A DNA stretch of 64,000 bases from an uncultured Mailhella sp. (GTDB lineage Bacteria > Desulfobacterota > Desulfovibrionia > Desulfovibrionales > Desulfovibrionaceae), in NCBI RefSeq assembly GCF_944324995.1, contig NZ_CALUYL010000005.1:39654-103653 (forward strand), written 5' to 3'. The translations under genes were made by a program, and so were the position numbers. The notes below the pieces were generated by a model. The model saw only the letters and a list, made by a program, of their open reading frames with translations, ran no database searches and had not been told where the DNA came from. Of the stretch, positions 1 to 9,700 are shown piece by piece (positions within the stretch are counted from its first letter, which is position 1; each line of letters begins with the position of its first letter).

Positions 1-53
1 TGCAGCCAGTCGCGCAGGGCAAGACGCAGGGACAAAAACAGCAGACGGAACAT
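1..53 (-). CDS. ABC transporter permease, N-terminal start only
   Basis: The ATG at 53-51 overlaps the TGA of the upstream ATPase gene in an ATGA junction. It opens a frame reading MFRLLFLSLRLALRDWL before leaving the window. A short hydrophobic start with an Arg and a Trp is common in FtsX/LolC-type permeases. The coupling to a LolD-like ATPase makes a partner permease the natural reading. Only 17 residues are visible, so the assignment rests on context. Confidence 0.5.
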   Translation of the reverse strand, partial: MFRLLFLSLRLALRDWL

Positions 54-784
54 CAGCGACCTCCGGCCTGATCGTCCAGAAAGGCGCTCAAGTGATCGCC
101 TTCGCTGCGCACGACCACGGGCACTTCGCGGAAGGCGAACTCATGCACGAGGGACACGTCGTGCGACACCATGACCACCGACGAGCCGCTTTCCCGCACC
201 ACGTCGAGAAACAGTTTCATGACCGTGCGGGAGAGTCCGGGATCCAGGGCGGCGGTGGGTTCGTCGGCGAGCAGAAGGCGCGGCTGCGGCGCAAGCGCCC
301 GGGCGATGGCCGCGCGCTGCCTCTCGCCTATGGACAGCGACGCAGGCTCCGCGCGGCGCAGCCTGGCGATGCCTAGGCGTTCCATGAGCGCGTCGGCGCG
401 CTTTGCGGCCTGCACGGGCTCCATGCCTGCGGCAAGCGCCGTGAGCTTCACGTTTTCCTCCACGGTCAGGAAGGGAAAGAGGCCGCCCGTCTGGAGCACG
501 TAGCCCAGGTGACGGCGGCGCAGATCCGTGAGCGCGTCGGTTCTGCCCCGGCTCCACAGTCCGGCGACGTCCGCCTCTTTGCCGTCGAAGGAAAAAACGA
601 AGGTTTCCGCCTCGTCGGGACGCAGCACCATGCCCAGAAGGTCGAGCGTGGTGCTCTTGCCGCAGCCGCTCGGCCCGGTGATGGCGATGCTCTCCCCTTC
701 CTGCACGGAAAAACGGCGGATATGGAGGCGGTAGCCCGCCCCCATGTCGCGCTGTTTGGTCACGTTTTCAAGATGCGCTATCAT
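53..784 (-). CDS. ABC transporter ATP-binding protein, LolD/MacB-like
   Basis: This 243-residue nucleotide-binding subunit should energise the permease that follows it. Walker A reads GPSGCGKST, the Q-loop sits in YVLQTGG, Walker B is LLLADEPTAALD and the switch His is in MVSHD. The signature motif is LSIGERQR instead of the usual LSGGQ. The start chosen is the ATG at 784, which shares its A with the TAA of the upstream vWA gene (TAATG); a longer in-frame extension to 820 lies wholly inside that gene. The overlaps on both sides show translational coupling. The LolD-like class usually drives extrusion of lipoproteins or other envelope substrates, so this is probably the transport arm of the Srf-type operon. 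The substrate is unknown. Confidence 0.85.
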   Translation of the reverse strand: MIAHLENVTKQRDMGAGYRLHIRRFSVQEGESIAITGPSGCGKSTTLDLLGMVLRPDEAETFVFSFDGKEADVAGLWSRGRTDALTDLRRRHLGYVLQTGGLFPFLTVEENVKLTALAAGMEPVQAAKRADALMERLGIARLRRAEPASLSIGERQRAAIARALAPQPRLLLADEPTAALDPGLSRTVMKLFLDVVRESGSSVVMVSHDVSLVHEFAFREVPVVVRSEGDHLSAFLDDQAGGR

Positions 785-2775
785 TACGGCAGCATGTCCA
801 GCGGCACGCGGTACACCCATTCGTTGGTGTTGGGGGAACCGAAGCCCTCCCAGTGGGTGTTGTCGCGGTCGTATTCCTCATAGCGGCGCACGAGCCCCTT
901 GAGGCGACGGATGAACTCCTGCTGCTGACCGGTGCTCATGTCGGTCCAGTCCTCCTGACGCAGGCGCAGCACCTGGCTCTTGTAGGGAAGGCCATCCAGC
1001 ACTTCGAGCAGCACGCCTTTCTGGGCGAGGTTCGCTTCCGGATCCTTGTTGAAGCTCGACGGGTCGCGGCTCATCTGCGCGGCCGCCGATATGAGCTGTT
1101 CATAGAAGTTGAAGTGTTCGCTGTCCTGCAAAAACGCCTCTTCGGCCGTGGAAATGATGAGCTTGAGCTGCTTGCGCAGCTGGCTGAGCTGCAGCTTGGT
1201 GAGCAGCACCGCCGGATACACCGCAGGCACGGGCGCGCCGTTGGGATTCTCTTCCAGCGACGTGAGGTCGGAATCGGCAATCCAGGCGCTCACCACCTGC
1301 GGAGCCGTGGTGCCGCGGTTGTCGCCCACGAACTGAAGCTGCATGGCGTAGCCGATGGCCTCGGCCGTGCGGCGGGCCCGCTCTTCCGGCGAGGCGGACT
1401 TGGGCAGATCCTGCGTCTTGGGCTTGTTCAGCATGCCGCCCTTGAGCTGCTGTTCGGCAATGTTGCAGTAGGTTTCGGCAATGAGCTTGCCCACGGCCTG
1501 GAACTGACGCGCGCCTTCCGCGGGCGTGGGCGCGTTGATGGGAATGTAGCTCGAACGGTTGTTGCTCAACATGGAAAGCGCGCGGTAGCTCTCTTCCGCG
1601 TAGGAATGATCCTTCTTGCCTGCGGGCGTCTTCACGTGAACGGCCGTGAGGAATATCTTGTTCGTGCGCAGGTAGTCGGCCATGCCTTCCGGCGACATGC
1701 CGGTCTTCGACGTGGGATCGCTCCCCGCAAGAGGCCCGGCGTCGGTGATGAGCAGCATGGTCTTGGCGTCCACGCGGTTCCAGCTCAAGGAATCCACGGC
1801 CTCCTTCACGCCGGCAAGGGAGTCTTCGTCGAAGGCGTGGGTGGACGCCTGACATTCCTCCACCTGATCGAGCATGCGCTCCAGCGACGAGCGCTCCTCC
1901 ACCGTGGCGAAATCGCTCACGATGCGCGTGTTGTACTCGGTGGCCGGGCGCTTTTCCACGTTGCTGCGGAACGCCACCACGGCAATGGCCACCTTGTCCT
2001 TGGCGGGCGACTTCTGGAGTCTGTCGTACACCGTGCGGATGATTTCGCGGGTCTGATCGATGTAGGGCTTCATGGACTTCGTGGTGTCGATGATGAACAC
2101 GATGCCCGTGGTCATGCCGTCGGAACCCTTGGCCTTTTCCTTGTCGGCGTCCTTTTCGGGATCCTTCTGCACGCCGGGATCGATGCAGGCCACCTGAAGA
2201 AGCTGCGTGCCGCTGTCCTTGAACTGATCGTCCGTGGAGAGCACGGGCAGAAGATAGAAGTTCTTCTGCGAAACCTGTCCGTCCTTTTCCATGGGTTCGG
2301 CGGCAATGACCGGCAGATCCGCGGGCTTGCGCGCGCCGGGCGTGTTGAAGAGCTCCACGTACTGCGCCACGGTGTCCTTGATGCTGTCGGCCGTGCACAG
2401 ATCCACGATGGCGTCGTGACTGCGGAAGAACAGCACCGGCTGACGCCCCATCTGATCGGTGAACACCATGGTGATGGCCTGCGGCCATTCGGTGGTTTCG
2501 GAGATCTTGAGCCAGCCGTCCGAACCGGTGGAGGACACGCCTACGCGCAGCATGTCGTTCTGCCGGGCGTACACGTAATAGGAAGTGAAGGTGCGCGGAT
2601 TGCCCACCACCTTGGAGGCCGAGGCGTCGCTGTAGAGCTTTGCCCCGGGATGCGACACCACGCGCTGAAACACCGTGGTCTTGCCTTCCTGCACGAGAGG
2701 CTGCTCGGCCTGCGCAAGGCAGGGCGCGAAAAGCGTCAGCGCGCACAACATGGATGCTGCAATAACATGCTTCAT
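784..2775 (-). CDS. Exported von Willebrand factor A domain protein of the Srf-like operon
   Basis: This 663-residue protein has a cleavable signal peptide ending near AQA-EQ (residue 24). Residues about 35-100 look like a small SH3-like beta domain. The vWA domain begins near residue 222 with the hydrophobic strand GIVFIID followed by DTTKS (230-234), a metal-ion-dependent adhesion site in DxTxS form, and continues with LLITDAGP. The C-terminal 200 residues are helical and unassigned. It is expected in the periplasm. vWA domains commonly work with NTPases as metal-dependent scaffolds, and here the operon holds a GTPase, an actin-like ATPase and an ABC ATPase. It lies 7 bp after the preceding gene and overlaps the ABC ATPase gene. 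The function is inferred from context only. Confidence 0.8.
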   Translation of the reverse strand: MKHVIAASMLCALTLFAPCLAQAEQPLVQEGKTTVFQRVVSHPGAKLYSDASASKVVGNPRTFTSYYVYARQNDMLRVGVSSTGSDGWLKISETTEWPQAITMVFTDQMGRQPVLFFRSHDAIVDLCTADSIKDTVAQYVELFNTPGARKPADLPVIAAEPMEKDGQVSQKNFYLLPVLSTDDQFKDSGTQLLQVACIDPGVQKDPEKDADKEKAKGSDGMTTGIVFIIDTTKSMKPYIDQTREIIRTVYDRLQKSPAKDKVAIAVVAFRSNVEKRPATEYNTRIVSDFATVEERSSLERMLDQVEECQASTHAFDEDSLAGVKEAVDSLSWNRVDAKTMLLITDAGPLAGSDPTSKTGMSPEGMADYLRTNKIFLTAVHVKTPAGKKDHSYAEESYRALSMLSNNRSSYIPINAPTPAEGARQFQAVGKLIAETYCNIAEQQLKGGMLNKPKTQDLPKSASPEERARRTAEAIGYAMQLQFVGDNRGTTAPQVVSAWIADSDLTSLEENPNGAPVPAVYPAVLLTKLQLSQLRKQLKLIISTAEEAFLQDSEHFNFYEQLISAAAQMSRDPSSFNKDPEANLAQKGVLLEVLDGLPYKSQVLRLRQEDWTDMSTGQQQEFIRRLKGLVRRYEEYDRDNTHWEGFGSPNTNEWVYRVPLDMLP

Positions 2776-2782
2776 GGGAAAC

Positions 2783-4060
2783 CTACTTCATGTCCTTGAG
2801 CCAGGCGGCCGCCTCGGCGTTGCCTTCGGCCGCGGCCTTTTCCGTCCAGGCCTTGAGAGAGGCGCGGGCCTTTTCCCCGTCGGGCGACTTGCCGTAATAG
2901 TACCAGGCTTCCGCGCCGTCCTTGCTGATGCTGCCCCACGCCGGACGCGAGGGATCCACGCATTCGGCATAGCGCTGCGCGGCCTGCGCATTGTCTTCGC
3001 CCGCAGCGTAGTAGTACAGGCGGAAAATGGCGTCCTGCTGTTCCGGCGTGTCGGCGTCGAGTTCGCCCGCAAGCTTCATGGCCGCCTCGGGATTGCGTTC
3101 CCCGGCAAAGAACGAGGCCACGCGTCCCCTGGCGTCGGCGCGCATGGCCGCCTCTTCCGCGGCCTTCTTCTCCGCGGCAGCCTTTTCGGCCGCAGCCTTG
3201 TCCGCAGCCGCCTTTTCCGCCGCGGCTTTTTCAGCAGCAGCTTTTTCCGCTTCGGCCTTCGCCGCTTCCTCGGCCGCCTGCTTTTCCGCGGCGGCCTTCT
3301 TTTCGGCTTCGGCACGGGCGGCTTCTTCCGCGGCCTTCTTCTCGGCCTCGGCCTTTTCCTGCGCCGCCTTGTCCTGCTCGGCCTGCTCGGCGGAAGGCTC
3401 GCTGCCGCCCTGCGTCATGAAATACGCGCCGCCGGCCGCAAGAAGCGCCACCACCACGGCCGTCGCAATGAGCGGCGCGCGGCTCTTGCCCTGCGGGGCC
3501 TCAGGCGCGCTGCCGCCCGCGTCAAGCGAGGGCAGCTCCTCGGAAGATCCGGCTTCCGCCGCGCTTGCGGCCTTTGCCGCCTCTTCCTCAGCTCTGCGCC
3601 GTTCCGCCTCTTCGCGTTCCTTTCGGCGCGCGGCCTCCTCTTCTTCGCGGAGGCGGGCTTCCTCAAGGCGGTAATCCTTGATGGTGCTCGTGCCTTCCAT
3701 CTCTGACCAGGCTATACTGTAGGCGGGCATGTGACTGTTTTCCGCCTTTACGCGCCCGTCCGCGCCCATGAGGCAGACGCGATATGTGCCGTCGGGCATG
3801 CTGTCCACATAGGCGGGCTGGAGCTCAAACGACACGCTCTCGCCCTGCACTTCGGGCTTCACTTCCAGAGCCAGCGCTTCCGGCGCGCCGCTCCAGTTTT
3901 TGTTCCCGCTCACGCACAGATACTCGCACCCGTTTCCCGAAAAATGCCCCAGCGCAATGCTGTCGCCCTCTTCGTAAAAGGCGGCGTCGCCTGCTTCCCG
4001 CGTCAGCGTTACCCGGGCATAGCCCTGATTCATTCCGTCCTGTGTAAATTCCGCTCTCAT
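2783..4060 (-). CDS. Membrane protein with Ala/Lys/Glu-rich coiled coil and helical C-terminus
   Basis: This 425-residue protein starts at an ATG overlapping the srfC stop (ATGA, 4060-4057). Residues 1-125 form a compact N-terminal domain without a signal peptide. A charged helical stretch follows, then one transmembrane segment (roughly 200-220, APLIATAVVVALLAAGGAYF). A long low-complexity helix of repeated AEKAAAEK-type units spans about 225-315, resembling the TolA stalk. The C-terminal 100 residues are helical with a TPR/Sel1-like look. A cytoplasmic N-terminus and a periplasm-spanning stalk are predicted. In this operon such a protein could link the cytoplasmic SrfB/SrfC pair to envelope components. 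No family was recognised. Confidence 0.75.
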   Translation of the reverse strand: MRAEFTQDGMNQGYARVTLTREAGDAAFYEEGDSIALGHFSGNGCEYLCVSGNKNWSGAPEALALEVKPEVQGESVSFELQPAYVDSMPDGTYRVCLMGADGRVKAENSHMPAYSIAWSEMEGTSTIKDYRLEEARLREEEEAARRKEREEAERRRAEEEAAKAASAAEAGSSEELPSLDAGGSAPEAPQGKSRAPLIATAVVVALLAAGGAYFMTQGGSEPSAEQAEQDKAAQEKAEAEKKAAEEAARAEAEKKAAAEKQAAEEAAKAEAEKAAAEKAAAEKAAADKAAAEKAAAEKKAAEEAAMRADARGRVASFFAGERNPEAAMKLAGELDADTPEQQDAIFRLYYYAAGEDNAQAAQRYAECVDPSRPAWGSISKDGAEAWYYYGKSPDGEKARASLKAWTEKAAAEGNAEAAAWLKDMK

Positions 4061-6738
4061 GCGCTTGCCTGTTCCCCGTTAATCTGATTGATGATCCTGC
4101 CGAGCTTCGCGTTTTCCTCAAGATTGATCCTGAGCCCGTCGGTAAAGGTGACGTTGTCCACCAGCATGCCGTAAAACGTGGTGAGCCAGTCCTTGTACCA
4201 CTGCTTCACGAAAGGCTTGAACGTTTCCGGCAGCACGGGATATCCCGTGATCTGCGGCTTGTCGCGGAACACCGTGACGTTCTGCCCCCGATAGTTCACC
4301 ACGCGCTGCGATTCGTTGCTTTCCGCGGGCTTCTTGCCCATCCAGCTTACGAAATCGTTGAGCACGCCTATGGCGTAGCTCGCCTGCTTGCGTATCTTGC
4401 TTTCCTTGGGCACGTCCACGGGCTGGGCGATTTCCCGGAACTTGCTTTCCAGACGCCCCTCGATGTTCAGACGGGCCACGGCCGCGTCGAACTCGTCGAG
4501 CACCGCAAGAAAGATGGTCTTCGGGAACAGGTAGTAGCTCGTGCATTCCGTGGTGTCGGCAAGCGCGCGCATGCGCATGCTCCACGCCTCGATGATGCGC
4601 TCGGCGTAGAACGAAAGCTCGTCCTTGTCCGCGGGCGAGGGTTCCTTTTTGCCGGGCGCGGCAGGCGCGGGCTCGTCGAAGAAGTCCAGAGGATCGACCT
4701 CCGACATGTCGAGAGAATCGCTTTCCGGCGCGCTTTCCGCCTCCTCCGGCATGCTGAACGACGACTCCCGATATTCGTCGTAGCTGCGTTCCGCCTCGCT
4801 GTACAGATAGTAGAGCTGCTCGGGAGAAATCTTGAAGTTGTTCAGCAGTTCGGGGAAGCGTTCCTGGAAGTTCGGATTCATGAACAGCTTGCCGAAGCGG
4901 CCGAACAGCGCCATCTTCTTCTTGAGCTCCTCCTCCTGATTGCCGGAATGATAGAACGGCGCAAGCGTGGCGTAGAGCGTCTGTCTCGCGGCATAGAGGG
5001 CGTTGGATATCTGACCGAGCTTGAGATTGGGATCGCACAGCGGCTGGAGGCAGCGCTTGATGTGCTCGATGCCGCCGTCGTTGGGATTCATGATTTCGTC
5101 GAAGGCCGTGGCCGGCGAACGGAAATGACGCTGCACCAGCGCCGATTCAATGAACGCCTTGCGCAGCTCGTCGCGATACTGTTCCTTGTCCTCGCGCACG
5201 CCCGTTTCCCGGCCCTCGGCGTTGTAGGTCATCATGTTGTCCCAGCGGATGTTCACGTTGCGCAGCATGTACAGATTGTTGAAGGGCTGATTCGGCGTCC
5301 ATTCCTCCACCCAGCGGGTGTTCTGACTGTACGCTCCGGAGAAGTGGCCGAGAAACACGCCCTTCACCACGTCGTCCCAGCGGGTTTCAAACTTGGCGCC
5401 GCTCTTCTCCTCGAAGTGATGATCCGACTTCGTGAGAATGTAGAACAGCGCGGTCTTGGCGTGAACGCGGTCTTCCGGGGTCTTGCCGTGGGTGGCGGTG
5501 ATCCATTCCTCCACGGCGGCGGGCAGGCCGGGCGTGTTGTCGGTGGTGGCCACGCACAGAAGCAGACTCGTCAGCTCGCGCTCGGCGTTGTAGCGCTGGA
5601 ACAGGTACGCCACCTTGCCGCGGCGGAAGAACTGTTCCACCGCGCTGTCGGCGCGGCCCTTGTGCAGGTAGTCGCGGATGTCCGAACATTCCAGACGCGC
5701 CTTGTAGCCCGGAAAGTCCAGAAGATCGGTGTGATCGAAGTAGTCGGCGGGCTTGTGGGTCATCACGAGGGTGAGCTCCGCAATGACGGCCGAGGCGTTC
5801 TTGCGCGAAACCGCGGCCTTGCGGCCTTCGGGGGTACACATCTGCACTTCGCCGCTCACGTGGGAGAGCGAGAAGTCCGTGCGGCCGAGGGTGTCCACGT
5901 CGATGATGCTCGCCTCGCGGGGCACGAGCGCGTCCATGGAGCAGAACGCCTCCTCGGCGTTGCCGAGACGCGCCAGATCCGAAGAGAGCGCCTGGAACAT
6001 GTCGTTGAATTCCGGAATGCCGTCCCAGATGATGCCGAAGAGCTTCACGCGGTCGTCGAGGGAAAGGCGCGGGGCAAGCGCAATGGCGTCGCGCCAGTAC
6101 ACTTCTTCGAGCGCGGCCGCACGGCTCATGCCGCCGAAGGAATTGCTCACGTATTCGCGCAGCTCCTCCATGACGTCGAGCGTGATGTGCGCGCACGGCT
6201 GCCCGGCGCGTTCCTTGAGGGACGACACCGCGGCCTGAATGGCGGTCTTGTCCACCTTTTCCTTGTGGTCGCAGTCGCAGAAGTAGGAGTTGGCGAAAAT
6301 CTTGACGAGCTCGGTTTCGGAGAGCAGGCGCACATGCACCGGATACCCCGCCGGCATGTTGGCCGGGGGCGTCATGGTGAAGCGCGTGACGAGACCCGTG
6401 GATTCCTTGTTTCCGCCGGGGTTCAGATCCCGGAGGAAGTCGTAGGTCTGATCGCCGAAGGCGCAGCGCACTTCCTTGTTTTCATCGCGGGCGAGCGACG
6501 AGAGCAGGTAGGACTTGCCCGCCTGACTCGGTCCGAACACGCCCGCGCACATTTTGCGTTCCGCGGCGCGGCCGAGCTTGCGCAGCAGCCTTGCCTGCTG
6601 GCGCAGCTTGGCGAGCACGTCTTCCCTGGACTTGCCGCACGAACGCACCCGCTCCTCGTTGCGCGCTATCCACTGCTGGGCCTGTTCCGCCGCGTCGGTA
6701 AGGCGTCTGGCCTCGGCAACAATCGTATCCTTATCCAT
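4057..6738 (-). CDS. srfC: SrfC-family P-loop GTPase (putative virulence effector family)
   Basis: The protein has 893 residues, near the usual size of the SrfC family. A helical N-terminus (1-65) precedes Walker A/G1 GPSQAGKS at 69-76. A DxxG-type G3 motif, DFPG, is at 341-344 and a G4-type TKSD at 436-439. The large insertion between G1 and G3 is typical of dynamin-like or SrfC proteins. An acidic linker at about 680-720 separates the GTPase region from a helical C-terminal domain. The name comes from the Salmonella srfABC cluster, whose biochemical role is not established. It is 39 bp downstream of srfB and overlaps the next gene by 4 bp. A membrane-remodelling or scaffold GTPase role is inference. 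Confidence 0.82.
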   Translation of the reverse strand: MDKDTIVAEARRLTDAAEQAQQWIARNEERVRSCGKSREDVLAKLRQQARLLRKLGRAAERKMCAGVFGPSQAGKSYLLSSLARDENKEVRCAFGDQTYDFLRDLNPGGNKESTGLVTRFTMTPPANMPAGYPVHVRLLSETELVKIFANSYFCDCDHKEKVDKTAIQAAVSSLKERAGQPCAHITLDVMEELREYVSNSFGGMSRAAALEEVYWRDAIALAPRLSLDDRVKLFGIIWDGIPEFNDMFQALSSDLARLGNAEEAFCSMDALVPREASIIDVDTLGRTDFSLSHVSGEVQMCTPEGRKAAVSRKNASAVIAELTLVMTHKPADYFDHTDLLDFPGYKARLECSDIRDYLHKGRADSAVEQFFRRGKVAYLFQRYNAERELTSLLLCVATTDNTPGLPAAVEEWITATHGKTPEDRVHAKTALFYILTKSDHHFEEKSGAKFETRWDDVVKGVFLGHFSGAYSQNTRWVEEWTPNQPFNNLYMLRNVNIRWDNMMTYNAEGRETGVREDKEQYRDELRKAFIESALVQRHFRSPATAFDEIMNPNDGGIEHIKRCLQPLCDPNLKLGQISNALYAARQTLYATLAPFYHSGNQEEELKKKMALFGRFGKLFMNPNFQERFPELLNNFKISPEQLYYLYSEAERSYDEYRESSFSMPEEAESAPESDSLDMSEVDPLDFFDEPAPAAPGKKEPSPADKDELSFYAERIIEAWSMRMRALADTTECTSYYLFPKTIFLAVLDEFDAAVARLNIEGRLESKFREIAQPVDVPKESKIRKQASYAIGVLNDFVSWMGKKPAESNESQRVVNYRGQNVTVFRDKPQITGYPVLPETFKPFVKQWYKDWLTTFYGMLVDNVTFTDGLRINLEENAKLGRIINQINGEQASA

Positions 6739-6777
6739 AAAAAGGCTTCCTTTTCAAATGTGCTTTCGATAGGGGCG

Positions 6778-9700
6778 TCAGAACAGAATGCCGGTGTCCA
6801 TCCAGCAGCCTTCCTCGTCCTTCTTGCCCAGCGTGCGCAGAAGAATCCGCACCGGACGCCCGGGAACGCGGACCAGTTCCATCTGTCCGCCGTTCATGCG
6901 GCGTTCCTGCACGGCTTCGGGATCGCTGTAGTCGATCTGCGGTTCGTCCAGCTTGGCCTTGATGTCGCGGCCGGTTTCGGGAATGTCGTCGAGCCCCTCG
7001 TCCTGCTCGGGAATGACGAACTGCACCTTCACCTCGTAGGGCGTGTGTCCCTGCGCCGCGTGACGGGCCTCCTCGTCGGCGAATTCCATGCGCCAGCAGC
7101 GCGTGGCCGTCCAGCGCGGCACCTCAAGCTGACGGAAGCCTATGGTGATGGGCGCGCTGAATTCCACCACCTTGGTGTATTTGTCCTCGCCCCTGGCCTT
7201 GTCGGGATGCAGGTTCGGGAACCACACCTTTTCGCGCGAGAGCGAGCCCTGCACGTCGAGTTCGCCGATGTACTGCGCGGTGCTCTTGAGCTCCAGACGG
7301 CTCGAATCGAACACGAAGCCTTCAATGCTGTTTTCCGCAAGCGCGCAGAGAATGGCTCCCGTGACCACCGTGGTCTTCGGATCGGTGATGCGGCCCGTGT
7401 TGTTGGCAAAGGGATACCACGGTCCCACGCGGTAGGTGTGCATGGGAATCACGCGGTCGGGGGCCACCGGAAGCATGGCGAACACCTGACGCACCACCGC
7501 GTTCCAGCACGAGGGGCGGCCGGTCAGCAGCAGCGCGTCGCAGTCGTAGGCGCTTATGACCTCGCCCATGCCGTTGAGCACGGCGCTCACGCTGCCGCTC
7601 ACGGCCTTGTCCACTTCGGAGCAGCGCACGTTGAGTTCCATGTCCATCACGTCGATGGCGATGCCGCAGCGGGTCTGAAGCGTTTCGTTGAAGAAGTCCA
7701 CCACGGACTGCTGAGGCTGCGCCGCGCCGATGCCCGAGCCTGCGCCGTCCTTGCCCCGGAACAGCGACCGCACCGACACGTTGATTTCGCCCGACACGTC
7801 GTGCAGATCCTTCTTCTCGTACTCGGCGAGGATTTCGTAGGCGATGGGCAGCGCCACCTGACGCAGGAACTGAATGCGGTTGTTCTGCACGCGGGTGTTG
7901 TCGCTCTTCTTGCCGAACATGTCGCGGATGGCCATGTCGGCGGCGCTCTTTTCCACGCCGCGCTTCACGAGGCCTTCCATGATGGCCCGGCACACGATGT
8001 CGGAAACCACGGTCTTGAGCACGTCGTCGCCGCCGAAGTTGAAGCCGTCGCGCATTTCCTGCTTGGGCCAGATGCGGTTCGTCGAAGACTTGTCGTTGGC
8101 GAGCACGTAGGTGGTCACGGAAAGATCCGTGGTGCCGCCGCCGATGTCGATGGTGGCCACGCGCAGGGTGGGCTTCACTTCGGTCTGGGCGGGGGCGAAT
8201 TCCTGGGGAACAGTGCGCAGACGGCCCATGCTCTCGAAGAAGAGATGCGCGTCGCCCTGATAGTTGCGGTTGATTTCGTTGTACAGGTACACGAGCTGCG
8301 TGCAGGTGGCCTCGTCCCAGCGGCAGCGGATTTCGGGATTCATGCGGAAGTCGCGCGTGCCGCCGTCGGCGGCGCGGAGGCGTCCGCCCTTGCCGGAAGG
8401 CGGTTCCGCGTAGAATATCTTCTTCCAGCCGAGGGCCTCCCAGAGAATGTTCACGGCGGCGTAGGCCCAGCGGCGGTAGATGCGCTGTTCGGCAAAGGGC
8501 ATGCCCGGCGGCACCGTGAAGATGATGCTGCGCAGACGGCGAGGCATGTCGGGATACGGACGGCGATAGCGCTGGGCCGGCGAGTTGATGGTGACGAGCG
8601 CCTGCTGAATGAGTTCCATGAACAGGAACATCATCATGGAGGAGCGGGAGAAGCGCGGCTGGTTGGCGGGCAGCGCGTCCTGATTGCGGCAGCCGGGGAG
8701 CGTGGCGTTGAACAGGTTGGCGAGGTAGCTCTTGGCGGCCGGAGCCTCGCCGGTAGGATTGAGCTCGCGCACGCAGCTCACGGGCGTGCCTTCGTTGTTC
8801 AGGTAGCGGCAGATGGAATTCGAGGAGACGAGTTCCTCCCTGTCGGTGACGTTGGCCCGGTTGAAGTACCAGAGATTGCTCGACTTGTCCTGATCCCAGA
8901 GGTATCGCTTGGGACTGGTCATGCCCGAGGTGCCTTCGGCGTTGGAGGAAAGACCGGCCAGACGGCTGGCTTCCGGGCCGGTGCGCACGGGCGACACCCA
9001 GGTGAAGGCGTTGCTCCGGCGGCCGGAACGCTTGCTGAAGGCCATGGAGCCGAAATCGGCCTTGGAAAATTCCACGCGCGTTTCAAAGGGTTCGGCGTAG
9101 AAGTTTTCGGGATGGCTCAGGTCGCGCAGCTGCAGGCGGTAGCTGTCGTTGAGATCGGTGATTTTGCTCGGCTGATTCTCCACCAGAATGCCGGTGCTGC
9201 GGGAATTGCCGATGTCGAGAATGAGATCCACGTCGATGGTGTCGGTGGACTGCGAATCCGATGCCTTGTCCTGCGTGCCGGAAAGGTTGACGATGCGCAC
9301 GTTCAGATGGCCGATGGCCGCCTGAAGAAACTGCAGATACACGAGATAGGACGCCAGATAGTCCAGATGGTTTTCCTTCTCGCCGATGCAGCGGGGGCGT
9401 TCGTTTCTGTGGGCCCTGTCGAGGAAGTAGTCCTCCCAGAGCGAATGGAGCCAGCCGTCCACCCAGCCCTCGGTGAGGAACCAGGAATTGTCGCGTTCCC
9501 GGTCGGCGAGGGAGCACACGGCGCGGGCGGTGACGTCGTCGGGCGAGAGCGCGGCGTGACGGCCGTTCTGCGGCTCTTCCACCTGCATGTCGAAGGCCAG
9601 CACCACGCGCCAGTTGAATATTTCAGGATCGGCGGCCGAGGGCACGCGGGTCACGTAGGCGCGGGCCCAGTTGGTGGGGCCGGAGCGGAAGCGCGGCAGG

